From positions 1-39,752 of the forward strand of contig JAGDVT010000004.1 of assembly GCA_023255765.1 (NCBI GenBank): 39,752 bases of DNA. The letters are read 5' to 3'. Each line of letters starts with the position of its first letter. Position 1 is the stretch's first letter. Shown here piece by piece: positions 15,233-22,527 of the stretch. The notes under the pieces were generated by a model. The model was not told where the DNA came from, ran no database searches, and worked only from the letters and a program-made list of their open reading frames with translations. The stretch is from Candidatus Paceibacter sp. (GTDB taxonomy: Bacteria > Patescibacteriota > Minisyncoccia > UBA6257 > HR35). The position numbers and the translations under genes were made by a program.

Positions 15233-16954
15233 TTAAGTTACTTTAATTGCTTCTTCTAATGTTATATAACCAAGCAATGCTTTAATAACTCCATCTTGTC
15301 TTAAACTTACAAATTTTTGACTTATTAATAATTTTTCTAACTCAATTTCTGTTTTACCCTCATATATTGCATTTTCTAAATCTTCTGTTAATAATATTAC
15401 CTCATAAATCCCTGTTCTTCCTGTAAATCCTTTGTTATTGCATTTATTACATCCTACTGGGTGATAGATTTTAACTCCTTTTAAATTTATTTTGTAATTA
15501 TTTAAAATTTCTTTATCCAAATTCCTAAGACTATCTTCAATTATATACAGTAAATCTTGAGAAGGTTCTACCTCTTTTTTACAATTATCACATAATCTTT
15601 TTACTAATCTTTGAGCTATAATTAGCTTTAATGTTGGGGCTATTAAATATTTTTCAATTCCAATATCTACCAGTCTTGTAATTGCTCCTAATGCATTATT
15701 TGTATGTAGAGTAGAAAGAACTAAATGACCTGTCAAGGAAGCATGTATTGCTAGTTCTGCAGTTTCTAAATCTCTTATTTCACCAACTAATATAATATCT
15801 GGATCTTGCCTCAATATTTCTCTTAAACCTGAAGCAAAGGTATAGTTTATTTCTGGTCTTATTTGAGATTGATTAATTCCTTCTACTCTATATTCTACTG
15901 GGTCTTCTAAGCTTATTATGTTAACATCTTCTCTATTTAATTTTTGCAAAATAGCATAAAGAGTTGTTGTTTTACCAGAGCCAGTTGGGCCAGTTATCAA
16001 AATCAACCCATAAGGAGATTTAATACCTTGATTTACTTTTTCTAAAGTATAATCTAACATACCCAGTTCTTCTAATTTTTTAAGACCTACAAGAGGATCT
16101 AATATTCTAATAGCTATTTTTTCTCCTTCAATAGTTGGTAAAATTCCTATTCTTAAATCTATTTCTCTTCCTTGGACTATAGCTCTTATTCTACCATCTT
16201 GCGGTATTCTTGTTTCATCTAGCTTTAGTTTACTTAAAACTTTTATTCTATTTACAATCTGCTCATGTAAATCTTTGGGTAAATAAGCAATTGTTTTTAG
16301 TTCACCTAAGATTCTAAATCTTATTTTTGTCTTTTTAGCCAAGGGTTCTATGTGGATATCAGATGCTTTTAGATATACAGCTTCTTCTATTAATGATTGA
16401 ACTAATTTTATAATAGGAGCTTCTTCTGAAGGTAAAATTTCAGCACCTAATTCAACAGCCTTTTCTTCTACTGCAGGTTTTTTTGTTTCTCTAATTTGAA
16501 AAAGAATATTTTTAAGATTTTCGCTAAATTCTCTATATTGAATAATTATATTGTAGAAATCCTTAATTGAAATCAAAAAAATCTTAGGTTCTAGATTTAA
16601 AGAATTTCTAATAAACTCAATTATATTATTAAAATTTTCTAATGATGGATCTACTACCCCTATATATATTTCATTTTCTCTTTTATCGAAGGCTATAATT
16701 TTATTCTTTTTAGCAAAATCTTCTGAAATTAAAGATAATATTTCTTTAGGTATTTTTTCTTCTGGATCAAATTTTTTTATTGGTAAATTATAAAATTCTT
16801 TTTTAATTTCTATAAAATCATCATCTAATTTACCTATTGTATAAAGATATTCCTCCAAATTTAATTTTAATTCTTCAGCTTCTTTTATTAAATCTTCAAT
16901 CTCTGGTATTTTATCTTTCAGTTTTTCTTTAGCAAAATTATCAAATTCTTTCAT
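15233..16954 (-). CDS. pilB: Type IV pilus extension ATPase PilB (GspE family)
   Basis: 573 residues. The N-terminal MshEN-type regulatory domain covers roughly 1-150. The catalytic core follows, with KASDIHIEPLAKKTKIRFRI, Walker A GPTGSGKTTT (322-331), the Asp box ISLEDPVEYRVEG, Walker B DPDIILVGEIRDLETAE and the His box TGHLVLSTLHTNNA. A four-cysteine zinc site (CDNC and CNKC) separates this paralogue from PilT. PilB powers pilus extension. It overlaps the preceding small gene by four bases (ATGA). Confidence 0.97.
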   Translation of the reverse strand: MKEFDNFAKEKLKDKIPEIEDLIKEAEELKLNLEEYLYTIGKLDDDFIEIKKEFYNLPIKKFDPEEKIPKEILSLISEDFAKKNKIIAFDKRENEIYIGVVDPSLENFNNIIEFIRNSLNLEPKIFLISIKDFYNIIIQYREFSENLKNILFQIRETKKPAVEEKAVELGAEILPSEEAPIIKLVQSLIEEAVYLKASDIHIEPLAKKTKIRFRILGELKTIAYLPKDLHEQIVNRIKVLSKLKLDETRIPQDGRIRAIVQGREIDLRIGILPTIEGEKIAIRILDPLVGLKKLEELGMLDYTLEKVNQGIKSPYGLILITGPTGSGKTTTLYAILQKLNREDVNIISLEDPVEYRVEGINQSQIRPEINYTFASGLREILRQDPDIILVGEIRDLETAELAIHASLTGHLVLSTLHTNNALGAITRLVDIGIEKYLIAPTLKLIIAQRLVKRLCDNCKKEVEPSQDLLYIIEDSLRNLDKEILNNYKINLKGVKIYHPVGCNKCNNKGFTGRTGIYEVILLTEDLENAIYEGKTEIELEKLLISQKFVSLRQDGVIKALLGYITLEEAIKVT

Positions 16955-17235
16955 TCAAAAATATTATTTTTACCTATTTCTTCTTGCTTAATTTCTGGTA
17001 TTTCAAGTATATAAGGCTCTAATTGCAAGCTTTTAAGTTTCTCTAAAATTCCAATGTAATTTAAACTGTTAATATAATTTATTTCTTTTTCTAATTTTAT
17101 TGCTTCTTCTGGAATTAAAGATTCTTTTTTAAGTATGTTAAACTCCCATAAAGCTATCCAAATTATTCCTCCTACTACAACGATAGTTATTATACTGGCT
17201 AGTATATTTACTACTTTATTTTTGCTAAAGTTCAT
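16951..17235 (-). CDS. Small membrane protein in the PilP position of the pilus operon
   Basis: 94 residues, no family recognised with certainty. One membrane span (about 9-31, VNILASIITIVVVGGIIWIALW) is followed by a charged helical tail ending EEIGKNNIFE. The tail motif is reminiscent of the GR(x)NPF motif found in PilP-like and related pilus alignment proteins. There is no lipoprotein cysteine. It overlaps pilO upstream and pilB downstream by four bases each, so it belongs to the pilMNO-pilB operon. A role in the inner-membrane alignment complex is inferred from position and the C-terminal motif. Confidence 0.7.
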   Translation of the reverse strand: MNFSKNKVVNILASIITIVVVGGIIWIALWEFNILKKESLIPEEAIKLEKEINYINSLNYIGILEKLKSLQLEPYILEIPEIKQEEIGKNNIFE

Positions 17236-17801
17236 TTTGCTAATTTTGCTTCTCCTAAGTAATAAGTACCGACGTTTGCATTTAATAATATATTTTCCTC
17301 TGCCTTTGTTAAATTAAGGCTATTAAATTCAAAAAATCTTGTATGGTTTTCGAAATTTTTAATTAAGTTAAACAAATTATCATAATTACCTGTTATTTTG
17401 AAGCTAAAGTTCTCTTTAACTAATTCTAAGCTATCTAACTGGGGGTGTTTTATTTTACTTTCTTCAAATTGATATATATTAATATCATTAAAGCCTGAGT
17501 TCCTAAATATACTATTTATAATTAAAGTTAGCTCATAATCATTGAATTTTTTAGGTAATAGTATATCAAATTGACCACTTTTTTCTAATTCAGCAATAGA
17601 AGAAATTTCTGTAGATTTTTCATTTCTAAACTTATCAAAAAGTTTCCCTATGGTTTCAACTTTTTTTAATTTATTAAATACTTCGTTCTTTTTTTGAACA
17701 ACATTTAAATAATTTTTATACGCAGGCAACAAACTATTCAAAAATTGTTGTATATTTACAAAAATTAAAATAATTATTAATAAATTAACTAAAAGCCTCA
17801 T
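17232..17801 (-). CDS. pilO: Type IV pilus alignment protein PilO-like
   Basis: 189 residues. A short N-terminal membrane span (MRLLVNLLIIILIFVNIQQF) is followed by a coiled-coil stretch (about 30-60) and a ferredoxin-like domain (from ILLPKKFNDYELTLIINSIF to the end). This is the organization of PilO, which pairs with PilN in the inner membrane and links PilM to the platform. Sequence similarity in PilO is always low, so identification rests on topology, length and gene order pilM-N-O. The ATG overlaps pilN by four bases. Confidence 0.8.
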   Translation of the reverse strand: MRLLVNLLIIILIFVNIQQFLNSLLPAYKNYLNVVQKKNEVFNKLKKVETIGKLFDKFRNEKSTEISSIAELEKSGQFDILLPKKFNDYELTLIINSIFRNSGFNDINIYQFEESKIKHPQLDSLELVKENFSFKITGNYDNLFNLIKNFENHTRFFEFNSLNLTKAEENILLNANVGTYYLGEAKLAK

Positions 17802-18313
17802 TGTTTATAAAAAATTGGATTAATATCGAAAGCTATTTTGAAATCAACCACTCCTGTTTGTTGATTTAATGATAAATTTTCTATTTTGAAATTCGGGAAT
17901 GTATCTTTTTTATTTTCAAAATACTTTTTGATTTTAGCATATTCTAAAAAGTTGGGTACGCTAACGCTTAATTCTATTTTTGAATTTATATTATCTATAG
18001 AAATAGAATTAACTCTCAGACTTTTAGGCAGATATTTAGGTAAATTTGTTAATAATTCACTATTTTTTCTTTTGTTTGAAAAAAGATAATCTATAGCTAT
18101 AAGATGTAAAATTCCTATATAATCCTCTTCTTTTAACTTATTTGAATATTCTTGCGTTAAATTATCTATTTTTTTGTTTAGTTCATCAATTCTTCTTTCA
18201 TTTATCTTAGATAGATAATTTAATAAGTTAGTAACTATTATAATTGCAAGCAAAAAAGATAAAAGTGTTATTGTTAATTTCTTTGGTAATATATCTAAAA
18301 ATTCTTTTATCAT
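17798..18313 (-). CDS. pilN: Type IV pilus assembly protein PilN-like
   Basis: 171 residues. It has a cytoplasmic N-terminus (MIKEFLDILPKKL), one membrane span (about 14-33), a coiled coil with KINERRIDELNKKIDNLTQE, and a C-terminal alpha/beta domain (LPKYLPKSLRVNSISIDNI). The typical INLLP sequence that contacts PilM is represented only by the weak DILP near residue 8. Assignment relies on topology and its place between pilM and pilO. A TATAAT box 7 nt before the ATG suggests its own promoter in addition to read-through from pilM. Confidence 0.8.
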   Translation of the reverse strand: MIKEFLDILPKKLTITLLSFLLAIIIVTNLLNYLSKINERRIDELNKKIDNLTQEYSNKLKEEDYIGILHLIAIDYLFSNKRKNSELLTNLPKYLPKSLRVNSISIDNINSKIELSVSVPNFLEYAKIKKYFENKKDTFPNFKIENLSLNQQTGVVDFKIAFDINPIFYKQ

Positions 18314-18320
18314 TTAAAAT

Positions 18321-18326
18321 ATTATA
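18321..18326 (-). promoter_or_regulatory. -10 box of pilN, leaderless spacing
   Basis: TATAAT on the minus strand lies in the 25-base gap after pilM, with 7 nt to the pilN ATG. This predicts a transcript starting at or next to the start codon. Confidence 0.5.
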
Positions 18327-18338
18327 CAATAAATAAAA

Positions 18339-19388
18339 TTAATGATAAAAATATTTTAAACAAACTCCTAAGGCATTTGTCAATAATGGACCGTTTTTTA
18401 AGTTTTTTATTGATTTATCGACATTTATTATATCTAATGGATTAAAAATTAAAGAAGGTAAAGTAGGAATTTTAGGCCCTATTATCTCTAAAAATCCATC
18501 AGCTAAACTTAATCCACCTGTAAAATATATTGCTTGTACTTTTGTATTAAACTTCTCTTCTATATTATCTTTTATTTTATTAATTTCTAAAGCTAAATTA
18601 TTAATAATATCTTCTAAATTTTTTTTAACATTTTCTTCTTCAGGCATCAATTTAAATCCTTTTTTTATAAAGAAATTTTCAGCTTCTTCATCATTAACTT
18701 GCAATAAAGCTTTTAAAGACTCAATGATTGTTCTTATATTTTTTTGTAATTTTTGAGTAAAAACTACTTTATTTTCTTTTATAAATATTAAGCTACTATA
18801 ACCATACCCTAAATCAACTATTATTATGTTATCATTTAAATTAGTAAATAAATTTTCCAAACCATAAAACTCCACTTCTGCTGCTTTAAAATTAAGCCTT
18901 GCTATTTTAGAAACATTTTTTAATTTTTCTATGAAATTAACAGGAACTGCTGCAAAAAAAATAAACCACTTAGGTGTTGTTTCTATCCCCATAGGTTGTA
19001 ATAAAATGTTCCTCCAATCAATATAATAATCTTTTTCAGAAGTTGGAAGATATTTTTTATACTCATAATAAATTGCTTTTTTTAACGACGCAAGTGGAAT
19101 ATGGGGTAAGGAAAAATATGTGGATAAAACATAAACTCCTGGTATAGAAAATACTACATCTTTAGTTTTAAATTCTTTTACTGCTTCTTCTAAAATTTTG
19201 CCTAAATTTTCTTCAAAAATTTGGGATGTCTGTAATATACTTCCTATTTGACTTTCGCTTTTGAAGTTAATTATAATATAATCTAAAATCATTAAAGAAT
19301 TTTTAAATTTTTCAACTTCTACTATTTTTATGTTTTTTGTACCTAAATCAATTCCTAAAACTCTATTACCTCTAAAAAGGCTTAACAT
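18339..19388 (-). CDS. pilM: Type IV pilus assembly protein PilM
   Basis: 349 residues, an actin-like ATPase of the FtsA/PilM group. It starts with phosphate-1 motif VLGIDLGTKNIKIVEVEKF. A second nucleotide motif is IVDLGYGYSSLIFI near residue 190, and YFTGGLSLADGFLEII lies near residue 290. PilM is the cytoplasmic ring that binds PilN and couples the alignment complex to the motor. It is the first gene of the motor operon and diverges from comF. Its TATAAT box is 6 nt before the ATG. Confidence 0.94.
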   Translation of the reverse strand: MLSLFRGNRVLGIDLGTKNIKIVEVEKFKNSLMILDYIIINFKSESQIGSILQTSQIFEENLGKILEEAVKEFKTKDVVFSIPGVYVLSTYFSLPHIPLASLKKAIYYEYKKYLPTSEKDYYIDWRNILLQPMGIETTPKWFIFFAAVPVNFIEKLKNVSKIARLNFKAAEVEFYGLENLFTNLNDNIIIVDLGYGYSSLIFIKENKVVFTQKLQKNIRTIIESLKALLQVNDEEAENFFIKKGFKLMPEEENVKKNLEDIINNLALEINKIKDNIEEKFNTKVQAIYFTGGLSLADGFLEIIGPKIPTLPSLIFNPLDIINVDKSIKNLKNGPLLTNALGVCLKYFYH

Positions 19389-20070
19389 TATTAAATTATA
19401 CGAAATTTTAAAAGATTTTTTGTCTCCTTATTATTGTTTCAAATGTAAAAAATTTCTTGAATATGGATATTTATGTAATAATTGTTTAAAAGAAGTAGGT
19501 TTTAGCTTAAATATTTTTTGCCCTAAATGTAAAAGAAGAAAACCTCTAGAAGAAAATATTTCATCTATATGCTGCTCAAATTTAATAAGATCACTGATAA
19601 CTTTTTCTGATTATGAGAATGAATTTATAAAAAACCTAATAAAAATGGGTAAATTTATGGGATTTTACAAAATTTTTGAATTTTTAGGTAATTTAGCATC
19701 AAGTGAAATAAAAAAATATAAATTAGATTTTAAAAACTATATGTTAACGTATATTCCAATGTATAAAAAAGACGAAAAACAAAGAGGGTTTAATCAATCT
19801 AAAATTTTAGCAGAAACAATTTCAAAAAATTTAAATTTAAGGATTTTTGAAGGTTTAAAAAAGACTAAGCAAACTAAATTACAATCAACTTTGAATTTTG
19901 AAGAGAGATTTAAAAATATTGAGAATGCTTTTGAATGTATATGCGAAGCTCCTAAAAATATATTATTAGTTGATGATGTGATCACAACTGGAGCAACATC
20001 TTTTGAATGTGCTAAAATTTTAAAAGAAAAGGGGGCAAAGAAGATTATTTTACTTACAATTGCTAAATGA
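19330..20070 (+). CDS. comF: ComF family phosphoribosyltransferase-like protein
   Basis: The protein has an N-terminal zinc finger (CFKCKKFLEYGYLCNNC, then CPKCKR) and a C-terminal PRTase domain with the PRPP loop LLVDDVITTGATSFECAKIL. KDEKQRGFNQSKILAETIS, typical of ComF, precedes it. ComF proteins are linked to natural transformation downstream of DNA uptake. The start is uncertain: 19330 is the only ATG before the zinc finger, but it lies 59 bases inside the antisense 5' end of pilM. The family normally starts about ten residues before the first cysteine, so TTG at 19420 or ATT at 19387/19390 are alternatives. The gene overlaps rsmE by four bases. Confidence 0.92.
   Translation: MFFVPKSIPKTLLPLKRLNIIKLYEILKDFLSPYYCFKCKKFLEYGYLCNNCLKEVGFSLNIFCPKCKRRKPLEENISSICCSNLIRSLITFSDYENEFIKNLIKMGKFMGFYKIFEFLGNLASSEIKKYKLDFKNYMLTYIPMYKKDEKQRGFNQSKILAETISKNLNLRIFEGLKKTKQTKLQSTLNFEERFKNIENAFECICEAPKNILLVDDVITTGATSFECAKILKEKGAKKIILLTIAK
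19395..19400 (-). promoter_or_regulatory. -10 box of the pilM operon, leaderless spacing
   Basis: TATAAT on the minus strand with exactly 6 nt to the pilM ATG. By the usual geometry the A of the start codon would be +1. The -35 region is weak (ACAAAA at about 18 bases). Confidence 0.55.
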
Positions 20071-20738
20071 AAAGAAAAATATTTATTAATATAGATTTAG
20101 AAAATAAAATCAAAATAGAAGATAAAAAAGTTATAAATAGGGTTAAAAATGTTTATAAATTAAAACAAGGAGATACTATTATTTTTATAAATGGTTCTTT
20201 ATATGAAGGTAAGTATGTTTTTGTCGATCCTAAAAAAATGATTTTTGAAAGATTAGAAATATATAAAAGAAATATATTACCCAAAAGAGAGATTAATTTA
20301 TTTTTAAGTTTTATAAGAAAAGATAATTTTGAGTTTATAATTGAAAAGGCAGGAGAATTAGGAGTAAAATCTATAACGCCTTTAATAACAGAAAGGTGTC
20401 AATGGAAAACAGAAATAGTATCTGAAAGATGGTTAAAAATACTTTATTCTTCATTAGAAGTTGCTGAATGGGGATTTTTACCTGAAATTAAAAATCCTGT
20501 TAAATTAGAAAATATGCCGGGAGATTCTATAATATTAGATAAGCAAGGCGAAAAAATTGATTTTAATTCTACCCCCTTGAAATTAAATATAGCTGTTGGA
20601 CCTGAAGGAGGATTTTCTGATAAAGAAATAAAAATATTAAAAAATAAAAATTGCAAATTTATAAGTTTAGGAGATGTTACATTAAAAACAGATACGGCTG
20701 TTTTAGCTGCTTTAGCATTATTAAATTTCCCATTTTAA
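20067..20738 (+). CDS. rsmE: 16S rRNA (uracil-1498-N3)-methyltransferase
   Basis: 223 residues. The N-terminal PUA-like domain includes VKNVYKLKQGDTIIFINGSL. The C-terminal SPOUT (trefoil-knot) methyltransferase domain has LFLSFIRKDNFEFIIEKAGE, VGPEGGFSDKEI and SLGDVTLKTDTAVLAALA. These match the RsmE patterns for SAM binding; the family usually has an Arg-x-Glu-Thr-Ala at the last one, here Lys-Thr-Asp-Thr-Ala. It methylates U1498 in the decoding region of 16S rRNA. The ATG overlaps the comF stop (ATGA), and tpiA begins 2 nt after its stop. Confidence 0.94.
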   Translation: MKRKIFINIDLENKIKIEDKKVINRVKNVYKLKQGDTIIFINGSLYEGKYVFVDPKKMIFERLEIYKRNILPKREINLFLSFIRKDNFEFIIEKAGELGVKSITPLITERCQWKTEIVSERWLKILYSSLEVAEWGFLPEIKNPVKLENMPGDSIILDKQGEKIDFNSTPLKLNIAVGPEGGFSDKEIKILKNKNCKFISLGDVTLKTDTAVLAALALLNFPF

Positions 20739-20740
20739 AA

Positions 20741-21451
20741 ATGTTAATAATAGCAAATTGGAAAATGAATCCTTTGGATATTAAAAATGCTTTAAGATTG
20801 CTTAATTTTTATAAAAAATTAAAATACAAAGATTTATGGGTAGCTCCTCCTTATGTATATTTACCTATTCTTATAAAAAGATTTAAAAATTTTACATTCG
20901 GTGCTCAAAATATTCATTATGAAAAAAGTGGAGCTTATACTGGAGAAATATCAGCTTATATGATTAAAAAAATTGGCTGCAAATTTGTAATTATTAATCA
21001 TTCTGAAAGAAGAAAAATGGGAGAAACTTTAGAAATTGCAAATTTGAAAATAAAACAAGCATTAAAAAATAATCTTATAAGCGTAGTATGCTTTGGAGAG
21101 CAGAAAAAAATAGATGATCTAAAAAAATTAAAAAATATTTGGAATAGAGAATTCAATATTTTATTTAAGGATATTAAAAATTTCAAAAAAATAATTTTAG
21201 CTTATGAACCTTCTTGGGCTATAAGTACTCAGAAAATGGGACCTGTACCAAAAGAAATTGTAAAAGATTTTTTAGAATGGATTAAAAATAAAATAAATTC
21301 TCAAATAAAAATATTATATGGAGGCTCTGTTTTTCCTGAAAATATTGAAAATTATTTAGATTTGAATATTAATGGATTTTTAATAGGTTCGCAAAGCTTA
21401 AAACCAAAAAACTTTAAAATCATTATAAATAAGATTAAAAATGTGGTATAA
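20741..21451 (+). CDS. tpiA: Triosephosphate isomerase
   Basis: 236 residues from the ATG at 20741; an upstream in-frame ATG lies inside rsmE and would add an unrelated 30-residue N-terminus. Catalytic residues are all present: Lys8 in IIANWKMN, His87 in FVIINHSERRKMGE and Glu156 in ILAYEPSWAIS. The phosphate-binding loop ILYGGSV is near residue 205. It interconverts dihydroxyacetone phosphate and glyceraldehyde 3-phosphate. The protein is somewhat short (usually about 250), with loops trimmed in the second half. The last codons GTG GTA TAA overlap the rpmA promoter. Confidence 0.97.
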   Translation: MLIIANWKMNPLDIKNALRLLNFYKKLKYKDLWVAPPYVYLPILIKRFKNFTFGAQNIHYEKSGAYTGEISAYMIKKIGCKFVIINHSERRKMGETLEIANLKIKQALKNNLISVVCFGEQKKIDDLKKLKNIWNREFNILFKDIKNFKKIILAYEPSWAISTQKMGPVPKEIVKDFLEWIKNKINSQIKILYGGSVFPENIENYLDLNINGFLIGSQSLKPKNFKIIINKIKNVV

Positions 21452-21452
21452 T
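21444..21452 (+). promoter_or_regulatory. Extended -10 promoter of rpmA overlapping the tpiA stop
   Basis: TGG-TATAAT at 21444-21452 is a perfect extended -10. The tpiA stop TAA (21449-21451) lies inside the hexamer. Eight bases separate it from the rpmA ATG, predicting a leaderless or nearly leaderless mRNA. Confidence 0.6.
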
Positions 21453-21460
21453 TAAATAAA

Positions 21461-21745
21461 ATGGCAGAGAAAAAAGCATCAGGAGCAGCAAAATCAACAA
21501 GGGATTCAGAAAGTAAAAGGTTGGGAGTTAAAAGATTTGATGGTGAAATTGTAAATGCAGGTGAAGTTTTAGTAAGACAAAGAGGTACAAAATTTTTACC
21601 TGGCAAAAATGTAGCAATTGGAAATGATGATACTTTATATGCAAAAGTCTCAGGCATTGTTAAATTTAGAACAATAAGAAAAACAAATTTTGATGGCTCA
21701 AAAAAATGGAGAAAAGTTGTTGAAGTTATTCCTATACATCAATAA
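21461..21745 (+). CDS. rpmA: 50S ribosomal protein bL27
   Basis: 94 residues with the conserved N-terminal half STRDSESKRLGVKRFDGE, then GEVLVRQRGTKFLPGKNV and GNDDTLYAKVSGIVKF. bL27 sits near the peptidyl-transferase centre, where its flexible N-terminus contacts tRNA. There is no Firmicutes-type cleavable N-terminal extension. The usual partner rplU (bL21) is not adjacent; tpiA precedes it. The last 14 bases overlap the archease gene on the opposite strand. Confidence 0.97.
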   Translation: MAEKKASGAAKSTRDSESKRLGVKRFDGEIVNAGEVLVRQRGTKFLPGKNVAIGNDDTLYAKVSGIVKFRTIRKTNFDGSKKWRKVVEVIPIHQ

Positions 21746-22130
21746 CAAATTCTCCTAAATACTTACTATCCACATTTTCGATCTTTGCTTGATGATAAGT
21801 AATAGCTTTTATATCTTTTTCTATGGACAAAAACTTATTGCCTTCTAATTTTGCTTTTAAAATATAATTATCTAAATCTATTTTTAATTCTTTTATCTTA
21901 AAAATCTTTTTTTCTATATAAGTTTTCGTTAAAATTTCTGATAGAAAATCTATATAAAGTAGAAGTAAGTTTTCGGATTGTATTTCTATATCTATCTCTA
22001 ATTTTTCTTTTCCTAACTTAGGGTTTAAAAAAGCATTAATAGCTTCTAAAGATTCCTCAAAAAGTTTTTCTAAGCTATCACTAATAACTTGAATTTTAAA
22101 ATCTGCTGTATGTTCTAAAAATCTAAACAT
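21732..22130 (-). CDS. Archease family protein
   Basis: 132 residues. It begins with the archease signature FRFLEHTADFKIQV (family: hydrophobic-HTAD-hydrophobic). The second conserved block is KAITYHQAKIE, ending GEFVIDV, matching the KAVTYH motif and the C-terminal DI/DV whose acidic residue takes part in metal binding. In archaea, animals and some bacteria archease helps RtcB RNA ligase turn over by promoting its guanylylation. No rtcB lies in this window. It is downstream of the NUDIX gene with an 8-base overlap and converges with rpmA. Confidence 0.9.
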   Translation of the reverse strand: MFRFLEHTADFKIQVISDSLEKLFEESLEAINAFLNPKLGKEKLEIDIEIQSENLLLLYIDFLSEILTKTYIEKKIFKIKELKIDLDNYILKAKLEGNKFLSIEKDIKAITYHQAKIENVDSKYLGEFVIDV

Positions 22131-22512
22131 ACTTTAAAAGAATTTTTTTAATAGATTCCGGTAAAATTTTTAATTTTCTGATATCTTTCTTTGAGGCTAG
22201 TATAAATTCCAAATGTTTTTCTTTTATTTTTATTTTTTTCTTTGTAATTTTTGCTTCAAATATAAAATTTATTTCATGGTGTAATATATTTTTTTGTTCA
22301 AAAAAATTTTCCTGCACAAAAATTAATTTTAGATTTTTTATTTTTAAACCAAACTCTTCATAAACTTCTCTTTTTAAGGCTTCTTCTAGTGTTTCTCCGT
22401 ATTCTACATGACCTCCTGGTAAAAAATAATAATCTTTATTTTTATTTTTGCAAAGTAAAATTTTTTTATCTATTTTAATCATTGCTCTTACTATTATTTC
22501 AATTTTATTCAT
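22123..22512 (-). CDS. NUDIX hydrolase
   Basis: 129 residues with a complete Nudix box, GHVEYGETLEEALKREVYEE followed by FG, matching Gx5Ex7REUxEExGU. The N-terminal RAMIKIDKKILLCKNKNKDY is the usual first beta hairpin. The preceding YYFLPGG is also family-typical. NUDIX enzymes cleave nucleoside diphosphates linked to other groups; the substrate cannot be deduced. It diverges from tyrS across only 15 bases, which carry back-to-back TATAAT boxes, and overlaps the archease gene. Confidence 0.93.
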   Translation of the reverse strand: MNKIEIIVRAMIKIDKKILLCKNKNKDYYFLPGGHVEYGETLEEALKREVYEEFGLKIKNLKLIFVQENFFEQKNILHHEINFIFEAKITKKKIKIKEKHLEFILASKKDIRKLKILPESIKKILLKYV

Positions 22513-22527
22513 TTATAATATTATAAA
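22513..22527. promoter_or_regulatory. Divergent back-to-back TATAAT boxes between NUDIX and tyrS
   Basis: The 15-base gap contains TATAAT on the plus strand at 22514-22519 (8 nt to the tyrS ATG) and TATAAT on the minus strand at 22525-22520 (7 nt to the NUDIX ATG). There is no room for leaders, so both transcripts should start at or beside their start codons. Each -35 would lie inside the opposite gene. Confidence 0.6.

Noticed and set aside
20651..20740. Longer start for tpiA within rsmE
   Set aside because: The extra 30 residues have no triosephosphate isomerase similarity; the ATG at 20741 gives the standard MLIIANWKMN start.
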